Source: CAVRTM01 sp963696105
Lineage (GTDB): Bacteria; Actinomycetota; Actinomycetes; Actinomycetales; Dermatophilaceae
Reading direction: 5' to 3'
DNA length: 64,000 nucleotides
Assembly: GCA_963696105.1 (NCBI GenBank)
Contig: CAVOIP010000004.1
Location: forward strand, 62,001 to 126,000
Position numbers and translations under genes: made by a program. Below, piece by piece: positions 30,977-39,722 of this stretch (position 1 is its first letter; every line of letters begins with the position of its first letter). The notes beneath the pieces are model-generated. The model made no database searches. It saw nothing but the letters and a program-made list of their open reading frames with translations, and was not told where the DNA came from.

Positions 30977-32188
30977 GTGCCTGGTTTCCCCGTCTACCTC
31001 GACCACGCGGCCACGACTCCCGTGCTGCCGGAGGTCATCGAGGCGATGACGGCCGAGATGGCCGTGGTGGGCAACCCCTCCTCGCTGCACACCTCCGGCC
31101 GCCGGGCCCGGCGGGTGGTGGAGGAGTCGCGCGAGTCGATCGCCCTGGGCCTCGGCGCCCGCCCCTCCGAGGTGCTGTTCACCTCCGGGGGCACCGAGTC
31201 CGACAACCTGGCGGTCAAGGGCCTGTTCCACGCCCGCCGGGAGGCCGACCCCCGCCGGATTCGCCTGCTGGTCAGCGCCGTCGAGCACCACGCCGTCCTG
31301 GACTGCGTCGACTTCCTGGTGGCTTACGAGGGTGCGGTCGTCTCGTGGCTGGAGGTCGACGCCCAGGGGCGGGTGCGGCCGGAGACGGTGCGCGCCGCGA
31401 TCGAGGCCGACCCCGCGGCGGTGGCGCTGGTCAGCGTGATGTGGGCCAACAACGAGGTCGGCACGGTCCAGCCCGTGGCAGAGGTTGTCGCGGTGGCCCA
31501 CGAGCACGGCATCCCGGTGCACACGGACGCCGTACAGGCCGTCGGTGCGGTCCCGGTGGACTTCGCCGCCAGCGGAGCGGACCTGCTGACCGTCAGCGGG
31601 CACAAGATCGGCGGCCCCCAGGGGATCGGCGTCCTGCTGGCCCGACGGGATGTGCGGCTCGTCCCCCTCAGCCATGGCGGCGGTCAGGAACGCCAGCTGC
31701 GCAGCGGCACCCTCGACACCCCCGCGATCCGCGGCCTCGCGGTGGCGGTCGGCGTCAGCGTCGGCCGCCGGGAGGCCGAGGCGGCCCGGCTGGTCGCGCT
31801 GCGGGACCGGCTGCTCCTCGGCGCGATGGCCTCGAGCCACGACGTCACCGTCTCGGGCGACTGGCGCGAGGGCGACGGCCTGCACCGCCTGCCCGGCAAC
31901 GCGCACCTGCTGGTCCCCGGCTGCGACGGCGACTCCCTGCTCTATCTGCTGGACGCGGCCGGGGTCGAGTGCTCCACCGGTTCGGCCTGCCAGGCGGGGG
32001 TGCCGCAGCCCAGCCACGTGCTGCTGGCGATGGGCGTGCCGGAGGCGCACGCCCGCGGCGCCCTGCGGGTGACCCTGGGGCACACCTCCAGCGACGCCGA
32101 CGTCGACGCGTTCCTCGCTGCGCTGCCGGCGGCGGTGGACCGGGCGCGGCGCGCCCAGGTGGCCACCTCCGCCGGGGCGAGGCGCTGA
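30977..32188 (+). CDS. iscS: Cysteine desulfurase (IscS/NifS type)
   Basis: The 403-residue PLP enzyme takes sulfur from cysteine to form a persulfide. It opens VYLDHAATTPVLPEV and has FTSGGTESDNLAVKG, VEHHAVLD, MWANNEVGTVQPV and the Schiff-base lysine in SGHKIGGPQGIGVL. The persulfide cysteine is in CSTGSACQAG near residue 330. GTG 30977 follows a TAGACT -10 box by 6 nt, a leaderless pattern. Its stop overlaps the ATG of mnmA, so it almost certainly supplies sulfur for tRNA 2-thiouridine. No iscU or other Fe-S assembly gene is adjacent. Confidence 0.94.
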   Translation: MPGFPVYLDHAATTPVLPEVIEAMTAEMAVVGNPSSLHTSGRRARRVVEESRESIALGLGARPSEVLFTSGGTESDNLAVKGLFHARREADPRRIRLLVSAVEHHAVLDCVDFLVAYEGAVVSWLEVDAQGRVRPETVRAAIEADPAAVALVSVMWANNEVGTVQPVAEVVAVAHEHGIPVHTDAVQAVGAVPVDFAASGADLLTVSGHKIGGPQGIGVLLARRDVRLVPLSHGGGQERQLRSGTLDTPAIRGLAVAVGVSVGRREAEAARLVALRDRLLLGAMASSHDVTVSGDWREGDGLHRLPGNAHLLVPGCDGDSLLYLLDAAGVECSTGSACQAGVPQPSHVLLAMGVPEAHARGALRVTLGHTSSDADVDAFLAALPAAVDRARRAQVATSAGARR

Positions 32189-33270
32189 TGCGTGTCGTCG
32201 CCGCGATGAGCGGCGGCGTCGACTCCGCCGTGGCCGCCGCCCGGATGCTCGACGCCGGCCACGACGTGGTCGGGGTCCACCTCGCGCTGAGCCAGTCGGC
32301 CGCGACCCTGCGCGAGAGCGCACGCGGCTGCTGCACGATCGAGGACGCCGGCGACGCGCGCCGGGTCGCCGACATGCTCGGCATCCCGTTCTACGTCTGG
32401 GACCTGGCCGAGCGGTTCCGCGAGGACGTGATCGAGGACTTCGTCGCCGAGTACGCCGCCGGTCGCACCCCCAACCCGTGCCTGCGCTGCAACGAGAAGA
32501 TCAAGTTCGCCGCGCTGCTGGACAAGGCGCTGGCCCTCGGCTTCGACGCCGTCGCCACCGGCCACTACGCCCAGGTCGTCGAGCACCCGGACGGTCGCCG
32601 TGAGCTGCACCGGGCGGTCGACATGGCCAAGGACCAGTCCTACGTCCTCGGCGTCCTGGACGCGGACCAGCTCGCGCGGTCGTTCTTCCCGCTCGGCGAC
32701 ACCACCAAGCCCGAGATCCGCGAGGAGGCCCGCGAGCGCGGGTTCTACGTCGCCGCCAAGCCCGACAGCCACGACATCTGCTTCATCGCCGACGGGGACA
32801 CCCGCGGGTGGCTGTCCCAGCGGCTCGGCGAGCAGACCGGCGACATCGTCGACACCGACGGCACCGTGCTCGGCCAGCACCAGGGCGCCTACGCGTTCAC
32901 CGTCGGCCAGCGCAAGGGCCTGCACCTGCAGCGGCCGGCCGCCGACGGGGCGCCGCGCTACGTCGTCCAGGTGCAGCCGCGGTCCAACACCGTCGTCGTC
33001 GGCACCGCCGACCTGCTCGGAGTCGACGCCCTCACCGGCGACCACGCCCGCTGGTGCGGCCCGCCGCCGCAGGGCGTCGTACGCCTCGGCGCCCAGGTGC
33101 GCGCGCACGGCGAGGAGGTCCCCGCCACAGCCTGGGCCGACGGCGAACGGGTCGAGGTACGCCTGGAGCGGCGAATCCGCGGGGTGGCCCCCGGTCAGTC
33201 CGTCGTGCTGTACGACGGCACGCGCGTCGTCGGCTCGGCCACGATCAGCGCCGCCTGCGCCAGCCGCTGA
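32188..33270 (+). CDS. mnmA: tRNA-specific 2-thiouridylase MnmA
   Basis: The 360-residue enzyme adenylates and thiolates U34 of tRNA for Lys, Glu and Gln. It has the PP-loop MSGGVDSAVAA at its start and the first active Cys in PNPCLRCNEKIKF. Next come FDAVATGHYAQV and KDQSYVL, and the second Cys is in SHDICFIADGD. The GAYAFTVGQRKGL beta-barrel domain follows. The ATG at 32188 overlaps the iscS TGA. Pairing with a cysteine desulfurase is the normal actinobacterial arrangement (M. tuberculosis iscS-trmU). The length is typical and every catalytic residue is intact. Confidence 0.95.
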   Translation: MRVVAAMSGGVDSAVAAARMLDAGHDVVGVHLALSQSAATLRESARGCCTIEDAGDARRVADMLGIPFYVWDLAERFREDVIEDFVAEYAAGRTPNPCLRCNEKIKFAALLDKALALGFDAVATGHYAQVVEHPDGRRELHRAVDMAKDQSYVLGVLDADQLARSFFPLGDTTKPEIREEARERGFYVAAKPDSHDICFIADGDTRGWLSQRLGEQTGDIVDTDGTVLGQHQGAYAFTVGQRKGLHLQRPAADGAPRYVVQVQPRSNTVVVGTADLLGVDALTGDHARWCGPPPQGVVRLGAQVRAHGEEVPATAWADGERVEVRLERRIRGVAPGQSVVLYDGTRVVGSATISAACASR

Positions 33271-33377
33271 GCCGCCTCCGCGCCTCAGGCCGGGGCGGAC
33301 CGGCGCCTTCCTGCCGGTGACCGCCGACAAGGTGCCACCCGTACGACGTCCCCCGTGGCGGCCGTTAGGCTCGCGCG

Positions 33378-34364
33378 GTGAGCACAGCGAGCGGCATCGG
33401 GTCCTGGCCGGGCACCTCCGTGACGGAGGCCCTCGCGGTGGTTCGCGACCTCCTGTCCGAGGACGGACTTCCCTACCTGCCCGAGCTCCCCGCGCGGGGG
33501 CCGGGCTCCGACATGGTGGGGCGTGCCGCCGGCCTGCTCGTGGACCTGGCGGTCGACCTGCAGCCGATGGGCTGGAGGTTCGTCGACCGCCCGGGGCGCG
33601 ACGCGTCGCGCACCGCCTCGCTCTGGCGGGAGGACCTCGACGAGCTGGCCGAGGCCTTCGACGGCTACACCGGTGAGCTGAAGCTGCAGGTCGCCGGGCC
33701 CTGGACCCTGGCCTCGTCGGTGTGGCTGCACCGCGCCGAGCGTGCGGTCGTCGACCAGGGGGCCACCCGTGACCTCGTCGCCTCGCTGGCAGAGGGGGTG
33801 CGGCTGCACCTCGCCGAGGTCCAGCGCCTGGTGCCGGGGGCCCGGCTCGTGCTGCAGCTCGACGAGCCCGGTCTGCCCGCCGTGCTGGCCGGCCGGCTGC
33901 CCACCGCCTCGGGCTACGGCGTGCTGCGGGCGGTCGACCCCCAGGTGGCGGCCTCCGGCCTGCGCGATGTGCTCGCTGCCGCGGACGGGCGGCGTACGGC
34001 GATCCACTGCTGCGCCCCGGACCTGAACTGGCCCCTCCTGCGGGGCACCGGCGCCTCCGCGCTCGCGGTCGACACCACGCTGATAGGCCCGCGCGGGTGG
34101 GAGTCGGCCGCGGCGACGGTGGAGTCCGGGGTCGAGCTGTGGGCCGGCGTGCTGCCCACCGACGGCAGCCGGACCACGGTGTCGGGCGTTCTCGGCCCAC
34201 TCGTCGACCGCTGGCGCGAGGTGGGGCTGCCCGTCGCCGACCTCGACGCTGTCACGGTCACGCCGACGTGCGGGCTGGCCGGGCTCACACCCGAGCAGGC
34301 CCGCGGCGTTCAGGAGATGGCCGCCGACACCGCGCAGGCCCTCACCGAGACCGCCGGGAGCTGA
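33378..34364 (+). CDS. MetE C-terminal-like cobalamin-independent methionine synthase family protein
   Basis: The 328-residue protein is a stand-alone MetE catalytic barrel. It begins GIGSWPGTSVTEAL, has LQVAGPWTLAS and RLVLQLDEPGLPAVLAG, and keeps the zinc ligands His/Cys in TAIHCCAPDLNW and Cys in TPTCGLAGLTPEQA. It lacks the N-terminal half of true MetE (about 750 residues). The homologue in M. tuberculosis (Rv3015c) sits at the same place near ligA. It may transfer methyl groups from a donor other than methyltetrahydrofolate-triglutamate. GTG 33378 follows TAGGCT (33366-33371) by 6 nt. The next gene starts 8 bases after its stop. Confidence 0.85.
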   Translation: MSTASGIGSWPGTSVTEALAVVRDLLSEDGLPYLPELPARGPGSDMVGRAAGLLVDLAVDLQPMGWRFVDRPGRDASRTASLWREDLDELAEAFDGYTGELKLQVAGPWTLASSVWLHRAERAVVDQGATRDLVASLAEGVRLHLAEVQRLVPGARLVLQLDEPGLPAVLAGRLPTASGYGVLRAVDPQVAASGLRDVLAAADGRRTAIHCCAPDLNWPLLRGTGASALAVDTTLIGPRGWESAAATVESGVELWAGVLPTDGSRTTVSGVLGPLVDRWREVGLPVADLDAVTVTPTCGLAGLTPEQARGVQEMAADTAQALTETAGS

Positions 34365-34372
34365 CCGCACCG

Positions 34373-35386
34373 ATGAGCACCATGTCCACCACCCCCGTTC
34401 CCCCCGCGGCGCCGGCACCGGCCGACCCGGCGACGCGGTCCTCCCGCGTCCCGTGGCCGGCCAAGTTCGGCGCGCTCGCGGTCATCTGGGGCGCCAGCTT
34501 CTTCTTCATGAAGATCGGTCTGCGCTCCCTGGCGCCGCTGCAGATCTCGGGCCTGCGGATCTTCAGCGGCGCGGCCGTCCTCGTGGCGCTGCTGGCCGCG
34601 TCCCGCGGGCGGCTGCCGCGCGACCGCGCGGTCTGGGCGCACCTCGTGGTCTCGGCGTTCTTCCTGTGCACCCTGCCGTTCAGCCTGTTCGCCCTCGGCG
34701 AGCAGCGCGTCAGCTCCGCCCTCGCCGGCATCGGCAACGCCACGACACCCATCGCCACGGTCGTGTTCAGCCTGCTGCTCCTGCGCGGCGACGCCATCGG
34801 CCGGCGCAAGGTGCTGGGGGTCCTCGTGGGCTTCCTCGGTGTCCTCGTGATCCTGCAGCCGTGGCAGGCCGCCGGCCGGCCCGACCCGGCCGGTTTCGGC
34901 ATGACCGTCGTCGCCGGCGCGTCGTACGGCCTGGGCTGGACCTACAACAAGCGGTTCCTGCGCGGCAGCGACCTCGGTGGCCTGTCGCTGCCGGCTGCCC
35001 AGCTGACCGTGGCCGCCGCCCAGATGGTGGTCGTGCTCCTGGTCTGGTGGGCGACCATGGCCGACCGGCTGCCCGCACCGTGGTCGGTCCACGCCCCGGC
35101 CGAGGGCGGGTCCGTGCTGGCGCCGCTGCTGGCGGTGCTCGTCCTCGGGGTCATCGGCACGGGGATCGCGTTCTCGCTGCAGTTCGACGTGATGCGCGAG
35201 GCCGGGCCGACCGTCGGGGCGTCGGTGACCTACCTGATCCCGGTGGTCTCCGTCGCCCTCGGCGTCCTGGCGCTGCACGAGCGGCTGCAGTGGCCCCAGC
35301 TGCTCGGTGCCGGGGTCGTGATCGGGGCGGCGCTGCTGATCGGCCGGCCGCCTGCCCGGCGGACTGCGCGCCGCCGCGGCGCCTGA
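34373..35386 (+). CDS. EamA/DMT-family transporter
   Basis: The 337-residue protein has ten predicted membrane helices in two EamA repeats. The first starts FGALAVIWGASFFFMKIGLRSLAPLQISGLR and the second near residue 175 (FGMTVVAGASYGLGWTYNKR). The conserved end of repeat two is TVGASVTYLIPVVSVALGVLALHERLQWPQLLGAGVVI. Such proteins export amino acids or metabolites, but the substrate is unknown. The start is ATG 34373, with 34382 as an alternative. The Pro/Ala-rich first 30 residues are cytoplasmic. It probably shares a transcript with the metE-like gene. Confidence 0.88.
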   Translation: MSTMSTTPVPPAAPAPADPATRSSRVPWPAKFGALAVIWGASFFFMKIGLRSLAPLQISGLRIFSGAAVLVALLAASRGRLPRDRAVWAHLVVSAFFLCTLPFSLFALGEQRVSSALAGIGNATTPIATVVFSLLLLRGDAIGRRKVLGVLVGFLGVLVILQPWQAAGRPDPAGFGMTVVAGASYGLGWTYNKRFLRGSDLGGLSLPAAQLTVAAAQMVVVLLVWWATMADRLPAPWSVHAPAEGGSVLAPLLAVLVLGVIGTGIAFSLQFDVMREAGPTVGASVTYLIPVVSVALGVLALHERLQWPQLLGAGVVIGAALLIGRPPARRTARRRGA

Positions 35387-35459
35387 GCCCGGCACGGTGG
35401 CAGCGGCGCCGGAGGCCGTACGCAGGCGGGCTGTCGGGGCCGTGCGGCAGGATGTGGCC

Positions 35460-37594
35460 ATGAGCGACGCTGCCCCCGCCGACCTGGTCGACGCCCCCGA
35501 CGAGGTCCGGCACGAGTGGACCGACCTGGCCGAGCAGGTGCGGGCCCACCAGTTCGCCTACCACGTGCGCGACGCGCCGACGATCAGCGACGGCGAGTAC
35601 GACGCGCTGGTCCGCCGCCTCAGCGGGCTGGAGGACGCCTACCCGGGGCTGCGGACGCCCGACAGCCCGACCCAGCAGGTGGGCGCGGCGTTCTCCACCG
35701 ACTTCGCCGCGGTCGACCACCTCGAGCGGATGCTGAGCCTGGACAACGTGTTCAGCGCCGAGGAGCTCGCCGCCTGGGCGCTTCGCGTGTCCCGGGACGC
35801 GGGCGGAGCGGCGTTCCGCTTCCTGTGCGAGCTCAAGATCGACGGCCTCGCGATCAGCCTGCTCTACGAGCGCGGCCGGCTGGTGCGGGCCGCCACCCGG
35901 GGCGACGGCCGCACCGGTGAGGACGTGACCCACAACGTGCGCACCATCGAGGGCATCCCGCACCGGCTCGCCGGGACCGGCCATCCCGAGAGCGTCGAGG
36001 TGCGCGGCGAGGTCTTCTTCCCGGTGGCGGCCTTCGAGGAGCTCAACGCGAGCCTGGTCGAGGCGGGCAAGGCGCCCTTCGCCAACCCGCGCAACGCCGC
36101 CGCGGGGTCGCTGCGCCAGAAGGACCCGCGGGTCACGGCGACCCGGCCGCTGCGCATGCTCGTCCACGGCCTGGGCGCCCGTCGCGGTTTCGACGTCGAG
36201 CGCCAGAGCGAGTCCTACGCCGCGCTGCGGGACTGGGGCCTGCCGGTCTCCTCCCACTTCAGGGTCGTCGACGAGATCGAGCAGGTGCAGGCCTACGTGC
36301 AGCACTACGGCGAGCACCGCCACACGGTCGAGCACGAGCTGGACGGCATCGTGGTCAAGGTCGACGAGGTCGCGGTCCAGCGGCGGCTGGGGTCGACCTC
36401 CCGGGCCCCCCGGTGGGCGATCGCCTACAAGTACCCGCCGGAGGAGGTCACCACCAAGCTGCTCGACATCCGCGTCAACGTCGGGCGCACCGGGCGCGTC
36501 ACCCCGTACGGCGTCATGACCCCGGTCAAGGTGGCCGGGTCGACGGTCGAGATGGCCACGCTGCACAACGCCTCCGAGGTCGAGCGCAAGGGCGTCCTGA
36601 TCGGCGACACCGTCGTCCTGCGCAAGGCCGGTGACGTCATCCCCGAGATCGTCGGGCCGGTGGTCGACCTGCGCGACGGGTCCGAGCACGCCTTCGAGAT
36701 GCCCACGCACTGCCCCGAGTGCGGCACCCCGCTGGCTCCGCAGAAGGAGGGCGACAAGGACATCCGCTGTCCCAACAGCCGCTTCTGCCCGGCCCAGCTG
36801 CGCGAGCGGCTGTTCAGCCTGGCCGGCCGTGGCGGCTTCGACATCGAGGCGCTCGGCTGGGAGGGCGCGACCGCGCTGCTCGAGGCCAAGGTGATCGCCG
36901 ACGAGGGCGACCTGTTCGACCTCGGGCCGGCGCCGGACGGTGACACCACCGCCGCGGTCGCCCGACTGGCCACCGTCTCGCTCTACACCCGCGCCGCGAA
37001 GAAGACCGACCCGCCGGGGCGGTGGTCGGCGGCCGGGTGCTGTCGGCCAACGGCACCAAGCTCATCGCCAACCTGGCCACCGCCAAGACCCAGCCGCTGT
37101 GGCGGGTGCTCGTGGCGCTCTCGATCCGCCACGTCGGCCCGACCGCCGCGCGCGCCCTGGCCGGTCACCTGCACACGATGGAGGCGATCCGCTCCGCCGG
37201 CCGCGAGGAGCTCGCCGCCGTCGAGGGCGTGGGCGGCGTGATCGCCGACTCCGTGGTCGAGTGGTTCGCGGTCGACTGGCACCGGGCGATCCTCGACAAG
37301 TGGGCCGCTGCCGGCGTGCGGATGGCCGACGAGGTCGACGAGTCCACACCGCGCACGCTCGAGGGGCTGACCGTCGTGGTCACCGGCTCGCTCGAGGGGT
37401 TCTCCCGCGACGAGGCCAAGGAGGCCATCCTCGCCCGCGGCGGCAAGGCCTCGGGGTCGGTGTCGAAGAAGACCGACTACGTCGTGGTGGGCGACAACGC
37501 CGGATCCAAGGCCGACAAGGCGACCCAGCTCGGCGTGCCGGTGCTGGACGAGGCCGGCTTCCGGCGCCTGCTCGAGCACGGCGCCACCGGCTGA
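35460..37594 (+). CDS. ligA: NAD-dependent DNA ligase LigA, one frameshift near 37017
   Basis: LigA seals nicks using NAD. The first frame carries the Ia domain (HQFAYHVRDAPTISDGEYDAL), the adenylation lysine in CELKIDGLAISLLYERG, GEVFFP, the OB fold and the four-Cys zinc finger (CPECGTPL, CPNSRFCPAQL). It then runs off into Arg/Pro-rich sequence after KKTDPP. The remainder (AVVGGRVLSANGTKLIANLATAKTQPLWR, helix-hairpin-helix, BRCT domain ending LLEHGATG) continues in another frame from about 37020. Restoring one G in the GGGG run at about 37016-37019 would join them into about 712 residues, a normal length. Since LigA is essential, I read this as a sequence error. A CAGGAT box ends 6 nt before ATG 35460. 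Confidence 0.92.
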
Positions 37595-37649
37595 CCGGTG
37601 TGCATCCAGCGTGCTGGGGACACCGCCCGGCGCTCGACAAGGAGAAGTC

Positions 37650-38412
37650 ATGGCAACCGTTCCCTCGTCGGGCACGCTACGGGCACCGGAGTTCCTCGAC
37701 GCAGACCTGCGTGGCGCCCGGTTCGTCCGGACTGACCTGTCCGGCGCTGTGATGCGCGCGGTCGACGTGGCCGGGGCTGACATCGACGCACCGTGGCTCT
37801 TCGACGGCGACAGCTCCCTGCGCGTCAACGGCGTCGACGTCGTGCCCTTCGTCGAGGCCGAGCTCAACCGCCGCTTCCCGGGACGGGCCCAGCGGCGCGC
37901 CGGAGAGCCGGCGAGTCTCCGCGCGGCCTGGGCCGAGCTCGAGCGCACCTGGGCGGCCACCTCCGAGCGTGTCGCCGCGATGCCGGCCGGCACCGTCGAC
38001 GTGTCCGTGGGCGGGGAGTGGTCGTTCGCGCAGACGCTGCGGCACCTCGTCATGGCGACGGACACGTGGCTGGGCGGTGCGATCCTGGAGATCGGACAGC
38101 CGCTGCACCCCCTCGGTCAGCCGAACGCCGAGTACGAGACCGATGGCTACGACATGTCGGTGTTCACGCACCGCCGCCCCGTCCTACGCCGACGTGCTGG
38201 AGGTCCGGGCGGGTCGCGTCGCGATGGTCCGCGACTTTCTCGAGGCGGTCACGGCGGGCCGGCTGGCCGCGAGGCGGAAGAACCCGTGGGACCCCGGACA
38301 CCCGGAGACCGTCCTGACGTGCCTGCACGTGATCCTGCAGGAGGAGTGGGAGCACCACCGCTACGCCGTACGCGACCTCGACGCGATCGAGGCCCGGTCC
38401 ACCGTGCCCTGA
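37650..38412 (+). CDS. Pentapeptide-repeat plus DinB-like domain protein, one frameshift near 38170
   Basis: The N-terminus has pentapeptide-repeat units (FLDADLRGARFVRTDLSGAVMRAVDVAGADID). A DinB-type four-helix domain follows (AWAELERTWAATSERVAAMPAG, VGGEWSFAQTLRHLVMATDTWLGGAIL). After VFTHRR the frame must change for the protein to continue as APSYADVLEVRAGRVAMVRDFLEAV ... TCLHVILQEEWEHHRYAVRDLDAIE, ending at 38410-38412. One extra base in the GCC repeat at about 38170 explains this. DinB-like proteins bind metal with three His and act as thiol-dependent or unknown transferases. ATG 37650 has a good AAGGAGAAG ribosome site. The function is unproven. Confidence 0.78.
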
Positions 38413-38456
38413 CCCGCGCCACGGAGGCGGCGGGCCGCGACGTCCGCCGGCGGCCT

Positions 38457-38498
38457 GGAGGTCACGGCGTGGAGGTCACGGCGTGAACGTCACGGCGT
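38457..38498. repeat. 14-bp tandem repeat, three copies
   Basis: GGAGGTCACGGCGT occurs at 38457-38470 and 38471-38484, with a two-base variant at 38485-38498. It lies between convergent genes and covers the stop codon (38490-38492) of the minus-strand gene. Confidence 0.75.
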
Positions 38499-39197
38499 GG
38501 TGGTCGAGCCGCGCCCGGTGCGCCAGTAGGGCAGGTGGGCGGATGGCTCGACGCGCTCGACGTCGAGCGCCTCCTCGGCCACCAGGTCCTGGATCAGCCG
38601 CGCACTGCCGGCGATGCCGGTCCAGGGAAGGTCGATGTCGGTGGCCACGAACCAGGCGCGGTCCGCCGGCCACATCAGGTTGGGACTGTTGAGGGTGCGT
38701 GCTTGCCCTGGGTACAGGTCCGCGGCACCCCACTGGCCGGCCTGGCTGAGCGGACCACGGAACAGCAGGTAGTCCCGGGCCGGAAGGCGGACTCGCGGCC
38801 CCGCCATGACCTCCGGGGAGAAGGCCGGTGGGACGGTCGGCCCCGTCCGGCCGCGACCGGCCCGCGGCCCCGGGGTCTCCCAGGACATGACGGTGATCGA
38901 AGGGCTTCCCTGGATGTCGCCGAAGCCCTCCCACAGACCGAAGAAGCAGTCCCGCGGCGTCGTGGTGTGGCGGGCCAGGACCGTTCCCAGGTACTGCAGT
39001 GTCCTGGACTCGAGGTGGCCCTCGACGTCCAGGAGCGACTGCCGATCGCCGTCGTGGTCACCGGGGTGGAGCGGATGGAACAGGCGCGCGTACCGCGCGA
39101 ACCCGCTGGGTCCGATCGAGCACAGCTGGTCCCACGGGTCGCCGCTGCGGGTGAACCACTCGGCTACGGAGACATCCGGCTCGTGGTGCAGCGGCAT
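38490..39197 (-). CDS. Conserved hypothetical protein of actinomycetes
   Basis: The 235-residue cytosolic protein has no known catalytic motif. It matches a family I recall from actinomycete genomes, with an opening SVAEWFTRSGDPWDQLCSIGPSGFARYARLFHP, a central DCFFGLWEGFGD, a YLLFRGPLSQAGQWG segment and a late PNLMWPADRAWFVATDIDLPWTGIAGS. Acidic and Trp-rich stretches suggest a ligand-binding fold. ATG 39197 is preceded on its strand by TATCGT ending 6 nt upstream, which supports this start over the longer open frame. It is monocistronic and convergent to the DinB gene. Function unknown. Confidence 0.75.
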   Translation of the reverse strand: MPLHHEPDVSVAEWFTRSGDPWDQLCSIGPSGFARYARLFHPLHPGDHDGDRQSLLDVEGHLESRTLQYLGTVLARHTTTPRDCFFGLWEGFGDIQGSPSITVMSWETPGPRAGRGRTGPTVPPAFSPEVMAGPRVRLPARDYLLFRGPLSQAGQWGAADLYPGQARTLNSPNLMWPADRAWFVATDIDLPWTGIAGSARLIQDLVAEEALDVERVEPSAHLPYWRTGRGSTTTP

Positions 39198-39374
39198 CCG
39201 GCAACGATAGACGGCCCAGCCCATCGGTGATCTGCGGCTGCACCGCCTTGCGTTCCCGCCCAGGGCACGAGCGCGCGGCACCGTGACGGCGTCCATGTCG
39301 GACGGACCGTGTGCGGCCGCAAGCCCGTCCACCACGCTCGGGGCAGGGCCAGCGGGCCCCCTAGACTGAGGGCC

Positions 39375-39671
39375 ATGTCCGCACTCACCCGCGACGAGGT
39401 CGCCCACCTGGCCATGCTCGCGCGCATCGACCTCAGCGACGCCGAGCTCGACCGGATGTCCGGCGAGCTCGCCGTGATCCTCGAGTCCGTGGCCCGGGTC
39501 GGCCAGGTCGCCGCCGACGACATCCCGCCGACCTCCCACCCGTTGCCGCTGACCAACGTCACCCGCCCCGACGAGGTGCGCCCCAGCCTCGGCGCCGAGG
39601 CGGTCCTTGCGGGCGCGCCGGCCGCCGAGCAGCAGCGTTTCGCCGTGCCCCGGATCCTGGACGAGGACTGA
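39375..39671 (+). CDS. gatC: Aspartyl/glutamyl-tRNA amidotransferase subunit C
   Basis: The 98-residue GatC wraps around GatA and stabilises the GatCAB complex that converts Glu-tRNA(Gln) and Asp-tRNA(Asn) to the amidated forms. It starts LTRDEVAHLAMLARIDLSDAELDRM, has the LPLTNVTRPDEVRPSL linker and ends AEQQRFAVPRILDED, as in the family. ATG 39375 is preceded by TAGACT (39362-39367) 7 nt upstream, so the operon mRNA is probably leaderless. gatA follows after 51 bases and gatB overlaps gatA. Confidence 0.95.
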   Translation: MSALTRDEVAHLAMLARIDLSDAELDRMSGELAVILESVARVGQVAADDIPPTSHPLPLTNVTRPDEVRPSLGAEAVLAGAPAAEQQRFAVPRILDED

Positions 39672-39722
39672 GCGGCCCGCGCCGCCGTCCGCCCACCTTC
39701 CTTACCGAACAAAGGTGCATCT

